Origin: Pseudomonas entomophila
GTDB lineage: Bacteria; Pseudomonadota; Gammaproteobacteria; Pseudomonadales; Pseudomonadaceae
Length of the DNA stretch: 64,000 nt
NCBI RefSeq assembly: GCF_029478665.1
Contig: NZ_JARPQB010000021.1
Coordinates: forward strand, 1 to 64,000
Direction of reading: 5' to 3'
Position numbers and translations under genes: made by a program. Shown one piece after another: positions 6,552 through 15,364 of this stretch (positions are counted from its first letter, which is position 1; the number at the start of each line of letters is the position of its first letter). The notes under the pieces were generated by a model. The model was not told where the DNA came from, ran no database searches, and was given only the letters and a program-made list of their open reading frames with translations.

Positions 6552-7133
6552 ATGCGCAATGAGTCGATTCGTTACCTGATTGTGCCGGGCTGGCAAGGAT
6601 CGCCAGACAACCATTGGCAAAGTCACTGGCAGCGCAGCCTGCCCAACAGCGCCCGGGTCGAGCAGCGTGACTGGCTGACCCCGCAGCGGCGCGATTGGGT
6701 GCAGGCCCTGGAGCAGGCGATTGCCGCCGAACGCTCGCCGGTGATTCTCATCGCCCACAGCCTGGGCTGCATCACCGTCGCCCACTGGGCCGCGCACGCC
6801 AGCCCGGAGCTGCTGCGCCGGGTGCGCGGCGCGCTGCTGGTGGCGCCGGCCGACGTCGAACGCCCGACCTGCGCGCCGGCCCTGCGCAACTTCGCGCCGA
6901 TTCCATTGCAGGCGTTGCCGTTCCCCAGCCAGGTGGTCAGCTCCGACAACGACCCGGCAGTGAGCGTGCCCCGTGCGCTGCACCTGGCGAGTGCCTGGGG
7001 GGCCGAGGCGGGGTTGCTGACCAATGCCGGGCATATCAACGTGAAGTCCGGCCATGAGCGTTGGGAGCAGGGCTTCGCCTACCTCTATCGCCTGCAGGCG
7101 CGGATCGACCAGCGCGCGCTGCGCCGCGCCTGA
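6552..7133 (+). CDS. RBBP9/YdeN-family serine hydrolase
   Basis: 193 residues with the compact alpha/beta-hydrolase layout of the RBBP9/YdeN family. YLIVPGWQGSPDNHWQ near the N-terminus is typical. The nucleophile elbow is A-H-S-L-G, an acid lies in SDNDPAVS, and the catalytic His is in NAGHIN. It lacks a signal peptide, so it is cytosolic. The natural substrate is unknown; members are small carboxylesterases. The AAA+ regulator-like gene starts 64 bases downstream on the same strand, so the two may share a transcript. Confidence 0.85.
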   Translation: MRNESIRYLIVPGWQGSPDNHWQSHWQRSLPNSARVEQRDWLTPQRRDWVQALEQAIAAERSPVILIAHSLGCITVAHWAAHASPELLRRVRGALLVAPADVERPTCAPALRNFAPIPLQALPFPSQVVSSDNDPAVSVPRALHLASAWGAEAGLLTNAGHINVKSGHERWEQGFAYLYRLQARIDQRALRRA

Positions 7134-7197
7134 TTCGGCACTTATCCACAGCATTGCCTTGAGCCTCGGCCGCTTGCGGTCGGGGCGGGAGTATTCC

Positions 7198-8145
7198 ATG
7201 ACGTTTCACAGCCCTTTCGGCCAGCCGCTGCTGACCTTCCCCGAGCTGGACAAGAGCCCGCTGAGCATCCGCGCCAAGGCACTGGTGTTCGTCGATGAAC
7301 GCTCGCAGGCGCTGCGCCGGGCCCTCGAGCGCCTGGCGCCGCAACCGTTGCCGGTGCTGATCCGCGGCGAGACCGGCACCGGCAAGGAGTTGCTGGCCCG
7401 GCAGATCCACCGCGCCAGTGATCGTGGTGGGTTGTTCGTCTCGGTCAACTGCGCGGCCATCAGCCCGACCTATGCCGACGCCGAACTGTTCGGCTACAGC
7501 GCCGGTACCCAGGGCGGCACCGCCAGCAGCCGAGCCGGCTGGTTCGGTTCGGCCAACGGCGGCACGCTGTACCTGGATGAGATCGCCGACCTGCCCCTGG
7601 CGATCCAGGGCAAGCTGCTGGCGGCGCTGGAGAACCGTGAAGTGACCCGTGTCGGCGCCACCCAGCCCCAGGCGGTGGATGTGCGGTTGGTCGCCGCATC
7701 GAGCATCGACCTGGCCCAGGCGGTGCGGGCCGGCCGCTTCAACGAGCGGCTGTATCACTACCTGCATGAAGGCGAGCTGGAACTGCCGGCGCTGCGCGAC
7801 CGGGTCGGCGACATCCTGCCCTTGGCCGAATATTTCGTCGGCATCTACAGCGTGCGTCTGGAGCGCTCGGTGCCGCTGATCAGCGAGGCGGCGCAGCAGG
7901 CGCTGGAAGCCCATGCCTGGCCAGGCAACACCCGCGAGCTGGAGAATGTTATCCACTTCGCACTGCTGGTCAGCGACGGCGATGAAATCCTGCCGGAGCA
8001 TCTCGACTTGCCGGACATCGCCCCCCTGGCCAGCCTGGCGCGGCAGTTGGAGCAGCTACGTCGTGGCGGTGAAGCGCAGACCCTGGGTGAACTGCGTCGG
8101 CTGTTGGGCGAAGCACTGGCGCGGCTGGATGAAGGCGCGTCCTAG
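7198..8145 (+). CDS. Sigma54-activator-like AAA+ protein lacking the GAFTGA loop and DNA-binding domain
   Basis: 315 residues consisting almost only of the AAA+ core of sigma54 enhancer-binding proteins: Walker A GETGTGKELLAR, Walker B GGTLYLDEIADLP, the arginine-finger segment RFNERLYHYL and WPGNTRELENVIHFALL. Two usual parts are missing. The sigma54-contact loop GAFTGA, expected after ELFGY, reads GTQGGT here. No Fis-type helix-turn-helix follows residue 270; the C-terminus is a short helical tail. No receiver or GAF domain precedes the core. It may therefore not activate sigma54 promoters by itself. It precedes metQ, which suggests a link to sulfur or methionine control, but that is inference from position. 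Confidence 0.75.
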   Translation: MTFHSPFGQPLLTFPELDKSPLSIRAKALVFVDERSQALRRALERLAPQPLPVLIRGETGTGKELLARQIHRASDRGGLFVSVNCAAISPTYADAELFGYSAGTQGGTASSRAGWFGSANGGTLYLDEIADLPLAIQGKLLAALENREVTRVGATQPQAVDVRLVAASSIDLAQAVRAGRFNERLYHYLHEGELELPALRDRVGDILPLAEYFVGIYSVRLERSVPLISEAAQQALEAHAWPGNTRELENVIHFALLVSDGDEILPEHLDLPDIAPLASLARQLEQLRRGGEAQTLGELRRLLGEALARLDEGAS

Positions 8146-8169
8146 ACGATCGTCTTGCAGTGGTCTTGG

Positions 8170-8199
8170 GATCGAGCGCCGCGCGGGCGGCGCTCGATC
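8170..8199. repeat. Perfect palindrome of REP core sequence
   Basis: Arms GATCGAGCGCC and GGCGCTCGATC flank GCGCGGGC. It has no T run, so it is probably a REP fragment rather than a terminator. It lies just after the AAA+ gene. Confidence 0.6.
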
Positions 8200-8363
8200 T
8201 GATATACGCTGCAACTCTCCAATTCCTCATCGGAATAAGCAGCTAATCAAAAGATATTGTTACGGAATAAAAATAATCGGTATTGTCCGTTTCACGCCCA
8301 CCCGAACGGATGGGCACCCGACGTCGCCATCTGCGATGGCCCAGCTATAGAACAAGGATCACC

Positions 8364-9149
8364 ATGAAAAAGACCCTGCTGACCACCGCCCTGGCTGCCG
8401 CTCTGTCGTTCACGGGCTTCGCCAACGCTGCTGAAAAACTGGTGGTCGCCGCCACGCCCGTGCCGCACGCCGAAATCCTCGAACTGATCAAGCCGACCCT
8501 GGCCAAAGAGGGCGTGGACCTGGAAATCAAGGTTTTCACCGACTACGTCCAGCCCAACGTGCAAGTCGACCAGAAGCGCCTGGACGCCAACTACTTCCAG
8601 ACCCTGCCGTACCTGAAGAACTTCAACGAAGGCAAGGGCACCCACCTGGAAACCGTGATCGGCGTGCACGTCGAGCCGTTCGGTGGCTACTCGAAGAAGG
8701 TCAAGAGCCTGGCCGAGCTGAAGGAAGGCGCCACCGTCGCCATCCCCAACGAAGGCAGCAACAGCGGCCGTGCCCTGCTCCTGCTGCAGAAGGCTGGCCT
8801 GATCACCCTGAAGGACCCGAAGAACGCCCTGGCCACCCCGAAAGACATCGCCGAGAACCCGAAGAAGCTCAAGTTCCGCGAGCTGGAATCGGCCATGCTG
8901 CCGCGCGTGCTGGACCAGGTCGACCTGGACCTGATCAACACCAACTACGCCCTGGAAGCCGGCCTGAACCCAGCCAAGGACGCCCTGGTGATCGAAGGCA
9001 GCGACTCGCCGTACGTGAACTTCCTGGTGGCCCGCCCGGACAACAAGGACAGCGCGGCCATCCAGAAACTGGCCAAGGCACTGACCAGCCCCGAGGTGAA
9101 GGAGTTCATCGCCAAGAAGTACCAGGGCGCGGTACTGCCGGCGTTCTGA
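8364..9149 (+). CDS. metQ: D-methionine-binding lipoprotein-family periplasmic protein
   Basis: 261 residues of the NlpA/MetQ family. A signal peptide (MKKTLLTTALAAALSFTGFA, cleavage after ANA) is followed by EKLVVAATPVPHAEILELIK, a typical MetQ start, then VQVDQKRLDANYFQTLPYL and VAIPNEGSNSGRALLLLQKA. It lacks the lipobox Cys, so it is soluble in the periplasm rather than anchored. It captures methionine for the MetNI ABC importer. No metN or metI lies beside it: a terminator and 600 bases of repeats follow. The partners must be elsewhere. The ATG at 8364 has AAGGATC upstream; the longer open frame has no such site. Confidence 0.9.
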   Translation: MKKTLLTTALAAALSFTGFANAAEKLVVAATPVPHAEILELIKPTLAKEGVDLEIKVFTDYVQPNVQVDQKRLDANYFQTLPYLKNFNEGKGTHLETVIGVHVEPFGGYSKKVKSLAELKEGATVAIPNEGSNSGRALLLLQKAGLITLKDPKNALATPKDIAENPKKLKFRELESAMLPRVLDQVDLDLINTNYALEAGLNPAKDALVIEGSDSPYVNFLVARPDNKDSAAIQKLAKALTSPEVKEFIAKKYQGAVLPAF

Positions 9150-9175
9150 TACGCGGCACGACTTACGCCTGAACG

Positions 9176-9210
9176 AAAAAACCGACGCAAATAGCGTCGG
9201 TTTTTTTATT
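9176..9210 (+). terminator. Rho-independent terminator of metQ
   Basis: ACCGACGC and GCGTCGGT arms around AAATA, followed by seven T residues. Confidence 0.9.
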
Positions 9211-9234
9211 GGCAGGGTCTGCCCAACCGCAAAC

Positions 9235-9431
9235 CCGTAGGAGCCGGCCTTGCCGGCGAACACCCGCGAAGCGGGTGCCAGGCACCACGCCAGCCTCAGC
9301 TTTGCGCGATTCCTGTAGGAGCGGCCTTGTGCCGCGAAAGGGCTGCGCAGCGGCCCCAGGATTTCAGCGGCAATGCAGAAAATGCCGGGGCCGCTTTGCG
9401 GCCCTTTCGCGGCACAAGGCCGCTCCTACAG
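9235..9431. repeat. REP cluster
   Basis: One single REP (GTAGGAGCCGGCCTTGCCGG) is followed by an inverted pair of GTAGGAGCGGCCTTGTGCCG elements around 9314-9431. The 685-base gap 9150-9834 holds the terminator, these repeats and, near its right end, the inverted repeat at 9678. I see no gene in it. Confidence 0.9.
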
Positions 9432-9677
9432 GGAAAGGTGTGAACCCCAATAGTGGGCTCAGCGCTGGCTGGCCAATGCCCGGCGCAATGCCAGCAACCA
9501 AAGCAATTGTTCATTCGAGGCGGGTGAGCAGGGGCTGTTCATCGTTATCGTCCTTGTAGGTGTGATGGGCCATGCAGGTCGCAGTCTGAGACTCTTTTGA
9601 AAGGGCTTTATTCAGAAAGATCCCTTTGTGATGAGGGAAACTTCCGAAATTTTCGAAGGGTGATATCGATATGCAAT

Positions 9678-9709
9678 AAAGGTATTTAGAGAAACTTTTT
9701 TATACCTTT
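9678..9709. promoter_or_regulatory. Inverted repeat upstream of the amino-acid ABC operon
   Basis: Perfect eight-base arms AAAGGTAT and ATACCTTT with a 16-base AT-rich spacer, about 125 bases before the first permease start. It could be an operator or part of the promoter region. The regulator is unknown. Confidence 0.5.
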
Positions 9710-9834
9710 AAAGTTTGCAAATCGTGCTTACCGGCACAGCGCCATCACTCTGTACAAGGACGTCGAGCGACCCTCGCGCCGAGCTGGAACCTCCCCATGC
9801 CATACCTTCAAACCCCCGTGCCGAGGCCCTTTCC

Positions 9835-10500
9835 ATGAGCTTCGACACCGCCTTCATGCTTAGCACATTGCCCGCGTTCTTCAAGGCCGTGGGTGTAACC
9901 CTGCAGGTCGGGCTGATCGCCATTGCCACTTCGATGCTCGTGGCGCTGGTCAATGCAACGATCCTGGTGTTTCGCACGCCCTACCTGCGCCGCCTGGTGC
10001 AGGGCTATGTGGAGCTTGCCCGCAACACCCCGTTGCTGATCCAGCTGTTCTTCGTCTACTTCGCCCTGCCGAGCCTGGGTTTGAAGGTATCCGGCTTCAC
10101 CGCGGCGATCATCACCATGACCTTCATGGGCGGCGCCTACCTCACCGAGGTGCTGCGCGCCGGTGTGGAAGCGGTGCCGCGCGCGCAACTGGAATCCGGT
10201 CGCTCCATTGGCCTCTCCGAAGGGCAGCTGCTGCGCCATGTGATCCTGCCCCAGGCCGGCATCCTCAGCCTGCCGGCGCTGTTCGCCAACTTCGTGTTCC
10301 TGCTCAAGGAAACCACCGTGGTTTCGGCGGTGGCGGTGCCGGAGATCCTCTACACCACCAAGAACTACATCGCCCTGTACTACAAGACCTACGAGATGCT
10401 CGCGGTACTGACCCTGCTCTGCGTACTGATCTTCCTGCCGCTGTCGCTGCTGCTGCGCTACCTGGAAAGGAGGCTGCAACATGGCCAGTTCGGGCATTGA
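9835..10500 (+). CDS. Polar amino-acid ABC transporter permease 1
   Basis: 221 residues, an inner-membrane HisM/GlnP-type permease with about five spans. FKAVGVTLQVGLIAIATSML is the first. The conserved ARNTPLLIQLFFVYFALP follows, and the EAA loop that docks the ATPase reads SGRSIGLSEGQLLRHVILPQ. It is the first gene of a four-gene operon in which each start overlaps or touches the previous stop: permease, permease, ATPase, binding protein. The start at 9835 precedes the amphipathic N-terminus expected of the family; the frame upstream has no ribosome-binding site. A cystine or related substrate is possible given metQ nearby, but the substrate cannot be read from sequence. Confidence 0.85.
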   Translation: MSFDTAFMLSTLPAFFKAVGVTLQVGLIAIATSMLVALVNATILVFRTPYLRRLVQGYVELARNTPLLIQLFFVYFALPSLGLKVSGFTAAIITMTFMGGAYLTEVLRAGVEAVPRAQLESGRSIGLSEGQLLRHVILPQAGILSLPALFANFVFLLKETTVVSAVAVPEILYTTKNYIALYYKTYEMLAVLTLLCVLIFLPLSLLLRYLERRLQHGQFGH

Positions 10501-11140
10501 GCTGTTGCTGGTGTCGCTGCCGCAACTGGCTGCGGGCGCGGCGCAGACCCTGGCGATCTCGGCCTTGGGCATCCTGTTCGCCACCTTGGGCGGCGTGTTC
10601 TATGGCGTGCTGGCGACCCTCGGCAATCGGGCGCTGAACCTCCTGTTGCAGGTATACCTGGAACTGTTCCGGGCGATTCCGGTGCTGGTCTGGCTGTACC
10701 TGGTGTTCTTCGGGCTGCCGATCTTCTTCGGCCTGAGCATCCCCAGCTTCTGGTGCGCGGTATTGGTACTCGGCCTATGGAGCGCCAGCGAGGTGGGCGA
10801 GGTGGTGCGCGGCGCCCTGCAATCTCTACCCCGTGGGCAGCGCGAGGCCGGGCTGTCGATCGGCCTGGGCGGCTGGCAGCTGTATAGCTACGTGCTGCTG
10901 CCCCAGGCGCTCAAGCGCATGACCCCGCCGACCATCAACATCTACACGCGCATCATCAAGACCAGCTCGCTGGCGGTGCTGATCGGTGTGGTCGACGTCA
11001 TCAAGGTCGGCCAGCAGATCATCGAGCGCACCTACGAGTCGGTGCTGATCTACGGCGCGCTGTTCCTGTTCTTCTTCCTCGTCTGCTATCCGCTTTCCGC
11101 CGCCTCGCGCGTGCTGGAGCGCCGCTGGGCCCAGCCATGA
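10481..11140 (+). CDS. Polar amino-acid ABC transporter permease 2
   Basis: 219 residues, partner permease with the same fold. LAAGAAQTLAISALGILFAT forms the first span, LELFRAIPVLVWLYLVFFGL the conserved segment, and SLPRGQREAGLSIGLGGWQL the EAA coupling loop. It overlaps the end of permease 1 by 20 bases and the start of the ATPase gene by 4, so the three are translated together. The two permeases are expected to form a heterodimer in the inner membrane. Confidence 0.85.
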   Translation: MASSGIELLLVSLPQLAAGAAQTLAISALGILFATLGGVFYGVLATLGNRALNLLLQVYLELFRAIPVLVWLYLVFFGLPIFFGLSIPSFWCAVLVLGLWSASEVGEVVRGALQSLPRGQREAGLSIGLGGWQLYSYVLLPQALKRMTPPTINIYTRIIKTSSLAVLIGVVDVIKVGQQIIERTYESVLIYGALFLFFFLVCYPLSAASRVLERRWAQP

Positions 11141-11922
11141 ACGCATTGATCGAATTCCAGGGTTTCAACAAATTCTTCGGCGAGCACCAGGTGCTCAAGG
11201 ATGTCGACCTGCAGGTGCGGGCCGGTGAAGTGGTGGTGATCCTCGGCCCCAGCGGCTGCGGGAAAAGCACGCTATTGCGCTGCCTGAACGGGCTGGAGGA
11301 AGCCCAAGGCGGTAGCCTGCGTCTCGATGGCCAGGAACTGCTCGACCCACGCACCGACTGGCGCCAGGTGCGCCAGCGGGTCGGCATGGTGTTCCAGAGC
11401 TACCACCTGTTCGGCCACATGAGCGTGCTCGACAACCTGCTGCTGGGCCCGCTCAAGGTGCAGAAGCGCGAGCGCCGCGAAGCCCAGGCCCAGGCCGAGG
11501 CGCTGCTGGCGCGGGTGGGGCTGCTGGACAAGCGCGACGCCTTCCCCCGGCAGCTTTCCGGTGGCCAGCAGCAGCGCATCGCCATCGTCCGCTCGCTGTG
11601 CATGAACCCCCAGGTGATGCTGTTCGACGAAGTCACCGCGGCCCTCGACCCGGAGATGGTCAAGGAGGTGCTGCAGGTGATCCAGGGCCTGGCCCGCGAC
11701 GGCATGACCCTGCTCATCGTCACCCACGAAATGGCCTTCGCCCGCGCGGTGGCCGACCGCATCGTGTTCATGGAGGCCGGCAGGATCCTTGAACAGAATG
11801 ACCCCGAGCGCTTCTTCACCCAACCGCAGAGCGCACGCGCGCAGCAGTTCCTGGAGAAATTCTCGTTCGTCGAAAGCCTGCCCAAGATACTGCCCAAGTC
11901 ACTGCACAAGGAACTGTCATGA
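11137..11922 (+). CDS. Polar amino-acid ABC transporter ATPase
   Basis: 261 residues with all ABC motifs: Walker A GPSGCGKST, Q-loop MVFQSYHLFGH, signature LSGGQQQRIAI, Walker B VMLFDEVTAALDPEM and the H-loop IVTHEM. The Walker B Glu is followed by V-T-A-A where most polar amino-acid ATPases have P-T-S-A. It closely resembles the GlnQ/HisP group, and drives uptake through the two permeases encoded just before it. The start overlaps the preceding stop and its own stop overlaps the binding-protein gene (ATGA), so stoichiometric expression is likely. Confidence 0.9.
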   Translation: MNALIEFQGFNKFFGEHQVLKDVDLQVRAGEVVVILGPSGCGKSTLLRCLNGLEEAQGGSLRLDGQELLDPRTDWRQVRQRVGMVFQSYHLFGHMSVLDNLLLGPLKVQKRERREAQAQAEALLARVGLLDKRDAFPRQLSGGQQQRIAIVRSLCMNPQVMLFDEVTAALDPEMVKEVLQVIQGLARDGMTLLIVTHEMAFARAVADRIVFMEAGRILEQNDPERFFTQPQSARAQQFLEKFSFVESLPKILPKSLHKELS

Positions 11923-12791
11923 AGACCGCACCGTTCGCCAAACTGCTCGCTCCACTGCTTGGCCTGGCCCTGCTGGCCGGCTGCAACAAAGCCGAAGACG
12001 CGGCCAAGCCCGCCGCCGCCTCGCCGGCCACCAGCTACCTGGAAACCATCAAGGCCCGTGACAAGCTGATCGTGGGGGTGTTCACCGACAAGCCGCCGTT
12101 CGGTTTCGTCGATGAAAGCGGCCGCTACGTCGGCTTCGACACCGATATCGGCCGGCGCTTCGCCAAGGAACTGCTGGGCGACGAGAACAAGGTCGAGTTC
12201 GTCGCCGTCGAGCCCGCCAGCCGCATTCCGTTCCTGCAGAGCGACAAGGTCGACCTGATCCTCGCCAACATGACCGTCACCCCCGAGCGCAAGGAAGCGG
12301 TGGACTTCACCAACCCCAACCTGCGCGTGGCGGTGCAGGCCATCGTTGCCGACGGCAGCCCGGTGCAGAAGCTCGATGACCTGGCCGACAAGACCATCAT
12401 CGTCACCACCGGCACCACCGCCGATATCTGGCTGACCAAGAACCACCCGGACTGGAAGCTGCTGAAGTTCGAGAAGAACACCGAGTCCCTGGCCGCCCTG
12501 GCCAGCGGCCGCGGCGAGGCCTATGCCCAGGACAACCTGATCCTGTTCAGCTGGGCCAAGCAGAACCCGGGCTATCGCGTATTGCCGCAGTTGCTGGGTG
12601 ACGAGGCGCCGATCGCCCCGGCGGTGAAGAAGGGCAACACCGAGCTGCGCGACTGGGTGAACGCCGAGCTGGCCAAGCTGGGCGAGGAGAAGTTCCTGCT
12701 CAAGCTGTACGACCAGTACGTGCGCAAAGAACTCAGCGATGACACCAAGCCGGAGAGCGTGATCGTCGAAGGCGGCAAGTGGCAGGGTTGA
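11919..12791 (+). CDS. Amino-acid-binding lipoprotein of the ABC transporter
   Basis: 290 residues. The lipobox L-L-A-G-C lies at residues 20-24 after a hydrophobic signal, so it is tethered to the membrane facing the periplasm. It is a type-2 solute-binding fold: KLIVGVFTDKPPFGFVDESG, VGFDTDIGRRFAKELLGDEN, DLILANMTVTPERKEAVDFT and the hinge region TIIVTTGTTADIWL. The RxxPF/FTxPN pattern marks ligands with an alpha-amino carboxylate. It is the last gene of the operon; a REP pair follows. Ligand unknown. Confidence 0.9.
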   Translation: MKTAPFAKLLAPLLGLALLAGCNKAEDAAKPAAASPATSYLETIKARDKLIVGVFTDKPPFGFVDESGRYVGFDTDIGRRFAKELLGDENKVEFVAVEPASRIPFLQSDKVDLILANMTVTPERKEAVDFTNPNLRVAVQAIVADGSPVQKLDDLADKTIIVTTGTTADIWLTKNHPDWKLLKFEKNTESLAALASGRGEAYAQDNLILFSWAKQNPGYRVLPQLLGDEAPIAPAVKKGNTELRDWVNAELAKLGEEKFLLKLYDQYVRKELSDDTKPESVIVEGGKWQG

Positions 12792-12801
12792 GCCACGGCC
12801 C

Positions 12802-12890
12802 CCTGTAGGAGCGGCTTCAGCCGCGATGCGGGCACCGCGGTGTATGGCACCCGCTGTGCGGGTGATCGCGGCTGAAGCCGCTCCTACAGG
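12802..12890. repeat. REP inverted pair
   Basis: CTGTAGGAGCGGCTTCAGCC and its inverse at the two ends of an 89-base element, between the convergent ends of the ABC operon and the acylase gene. Confidence 0.9.
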
Positions 12891-12911
12891 GATCGCGTGA
12901 CGCGCTGGGCG

Positions 12912-15278
12912 TTATTTGCCAGGCACCAGGCGCAAGGTGCTCTGCGCCGGAATCACCCCCATGCGCGTCTTGTGATAGCGCCCTTCGATATAGTCCTCGG
13001 CCTGGTCCTTGTAGTGGCTGTCGAACAGCACGCCACTCTGCCCGACCGGGTTGATGGTCAACGCCGCCCCCGGGTCGCCGAAATCGACCACCCGGCGGGT
13101 CGAAGGCCCATAGGTGACCGGCCAGGGCGCCGGGCCGATCTTCGCCGACAAGTTGTTCGGCACTTCATGGGTGCCCGGCGCAGCAAACGGGCCGACATTG
13201 AACAGCAGGTTCAACGGCTTCTTCATCCCCAGCGGATGGTTGTGGGTGAGGGTGTGGGCCTTGCCCCACTGCCAGCTGGCCGGGTCCTTGCCGAGTGTCT
13301 CGCGCAGGTGCTTCAGGCTGTGTTGCCAGGCCAGGCGCACGATGGCGGCGCGGTCGGTGTGCTCGTTGCCGCCACGGGTGTTCCACCAGGGTGAATTCGC
13401 GTCGGCGGCCAGGCGCGGCAGCGCGGCGTCGATGGCGCGGGTGCTGATCAACACCGGGAACCAGGTATCGCCCAACTCATCGTGCAGCGCGGCGAAGGCC
13501 AGTTCGTAGAGGAACTGGTTGAACAGCGTTGCACTGGTGGAATCCAGCGGGTAGTCGCCGCGCCAGGCGGCCAGCTGTTCCACCAGCTCTTTCTCTTCGT
13601 CACCGTTGGCAACCGTGCGCAGGGTGCCCAGTAGCGGTGCCAGGGTACGTGGGCCGTAGTCGCTGCTGGTGTCGAGCTGCAGGGCCTGGCTGCTCTGGAT
13701 GTCCCACTTGATGTCGGGATCGTTCAGCTGGCGATCGAGCTGGCGACCCCGGTCGGCCAGGTTGTAGTAACCCGGTATCGCGATCGAGGCCGGTGGCTGG
13801 TAGTTGGCCGAGACGATATAGCCGCTGGCCGGGTTCTCCTGCTGTGGGTTGACGCTGAAGGGGTAGAAGCCGGGCTTGTCGGCCTGGCCGCTGCTGCCGT
13901 CGAGGATGAATGCCGGGTTGACCCCGTCCGGGCGGATCGGCAGGCGCGCCGCCGCCCACCAGCCGATGTCGCCACGGGCGTTGGCCCACACCAGGTTCAG
14001 CCCCGGCGCCTGGACCTTCGCCGCCGCCTCGCGCATCTTGCCGAGGGTGTCGGCGCGGTTGATCTGGTAGAAACCGTCGAGCAACGGGTTCTCGGTTTCG
14101 AGGAACGCCCACCACATGGCGATCGGCGCCGGGCCGGCCGTGTCGCCCAGCACGCTGTTGACGATCGGGCCGTGGGGCGAGCGGCGCAGGGTGATGGTCA
14201 CCGGCGCCTGGCCCTTGACCGCGATCTGCTGCTCGGTCTTCTCCAGCACTTGCCAGCGGCCATCGACCATCACCTGATTTGAATCTGCCGGGTTGGTCTT
14301 CTCGGCGATCAGGTCGACGTCGTCGTTCTGGAACATGGTCAGGCTCCAGCCGAAATCGCGGTTGTGGCCGAGCAGGGCGAACGGGTTGAGGGCCTGGAAA
14401 TAGCCATACAGGTTGAAGTTCGGCGCCGACAGTTCAGCCTCGTACCACACTGCCGGCACGGCGAAGCTGATATGCGGGTCGCCGGCCAGCAGCGGGCGGC
14501 CGCTGCGGGTGTGGCTGCCGGCCACGGCCCAGGCATTGCTGCCCTCGAACTGGGGGATGCCGACCTCGCCAAGGGCCTCGTGGCTCAGCCGCGCCAGTTG
14601 CTCGAGGCTGCGCCAGTCGGCGGCGGCCAGCGGGGTGGCGACGGCGCCGTTGGGCTTCCAGTCGAGGTCGAAGATCTTCAGGTACTCGGGGCCGAGCTGG
14701 TCGCGGATGTAGGTCAGCGCCGGGTCAGTGCGAAACGCAGCCGCGAAGCTGTAGGCAAGATAGCCGGCGATGCTCAAGGTGTCCTCGGCGGTGAACGGGC
14801 GCTTCGGGATGCCGAGCACGTCGAACTCCATTGGCTTGGGGTGCGTCGCCTGCCATTGGTTGACGCCGTCGAGGTACGCCTGCAGGGCCTGCCAGGCTGG
14901 TGACTGGTGGTCCAGGCGCTGCACCATCAACGCGGCCTGGTCACGGATGCGCAGGCTGCGGAACAGGGTGTCGGTGGGCACCAGCTTCTCACCCAGCACT
15001 TCGGCCAGCTCGCCCCGGGCCAGGCGGCGCATGATCTCCATCTGGAACAAGCGGTCCTGGGCGTGTACATAACCCAGGGCGCGGTACAGGTCCTGTTCGT
15101 TCTGCGCTTGCAGGTGCGGCACGCCGCGGGCGTCGTAGCGTGCGCTGACCGGCGCCTGCAAGCCGCTGACGGCCACCTCGCCCTCGCGCTGGGGCTGCTT
15201 GCCCTGCACGTACCAGTAACCGGTGCCAGCGGCGGCCACGGCGATCACCACCGCCAGCAGGGTCAGGCTGCGCTTCAT
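12912..15278 (-). CDS. Penicillin-acylase-family Ntn hydrolase
   Basis: 788 residues. An N-terminal hydrophobic segment (LTLLAVVIAVAAAGTGYWYV) exports the precursor. Residues 40-240 are the alpha chain, including HLQAQNEQDLYRALGYVHAQ. The new N-terminus of the beta chain is the Ser at about residue 247 in FEGSNAWAVAGSHTRSG, which serves as the autocatalytic cleavage site and nucleophile; LLAGDPHISF follows as in the family. Relatives include penicillin G acylases and the acyl-homoserine-lactone acylases PvdQ, QuiP and HacB. Which amide it cuts is not evident. It is a single gene converging on the ABC operon and diverging from the acetyltransferase gene at 15365. Confidence 0.9.
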   Translation of the reverse strand: MKRSLTLLAVVIAVAAAGTGYWYVQGKQPQREGEVAVSGLQAPVSARYDARGVPHLQAQNEQDLYRALGYVHAQDRLFQMEIMRRLARGELAEVLGEKLVPTDTLFRSLRIRDQAALMVQRLDHQSPAWQALQAYLDGVNQWQATHPKPMEFDVLGIPKRPFTAEDTLSIAGYLAYSFAAAFRTDPALTYIRDQLGPEYLKIFDLDWKPNGAVATPLAAADWRSLEQLARLSHEALGEVGIPQFEGSNAWAVAGSHTRSGRPLLAGDPHISFAVPAVWYEAELSAPNFNLYGYFQALNPFALLGHNRDFGWSLTMFQNDDVDLIAEKTNPADSNQVMVDGRWQVLEKTEQQIAVKGQAPVTITLRRSPHGPIVNSVLGDTAGPAPIAMWWAFLETENPLLDGFYQINRADTLGKMREAAAKVQAPGLNLVWANARGDIGWWAAARLPIRPDGVNPAFILDGSSGQADKPGFYPFSVNPQQENPASGYIVSANYQPPASIAIPGYYNLADRGRQLDRQLNDPDIKWDIQSSQALQLDTSSDYGPRTLAPLLGTLRTVANGDEEKELVEQLAAWRGDYPLDSTSATLFNQFLYELAFAALHDELGDTWFPVLISTRAIDAALPRLAADANSPWWNTRGGNEHTDRAAIVRLAWQHSLKHLRETLGKDPASWQWGKAHTLTHNHPLGMKKPLNLLFNVGPFAAPGTHEVPNNLSAKIGPAPWPVTYGPSTRRVVDFGDPGAALTINPVGQSGVLFDSHYKDQAEDYIEGRYHKTRMGVIPAQSTLRLVPGK

Positions 15279-15364
15279 CGAAACTCCTTGTGCACGCCAG
15301 CGAAAAATGTGGTCCGATCATCGGCGGATTCGCGAACTGAGCATAGTCCCTGAAAGGAGTTTCC

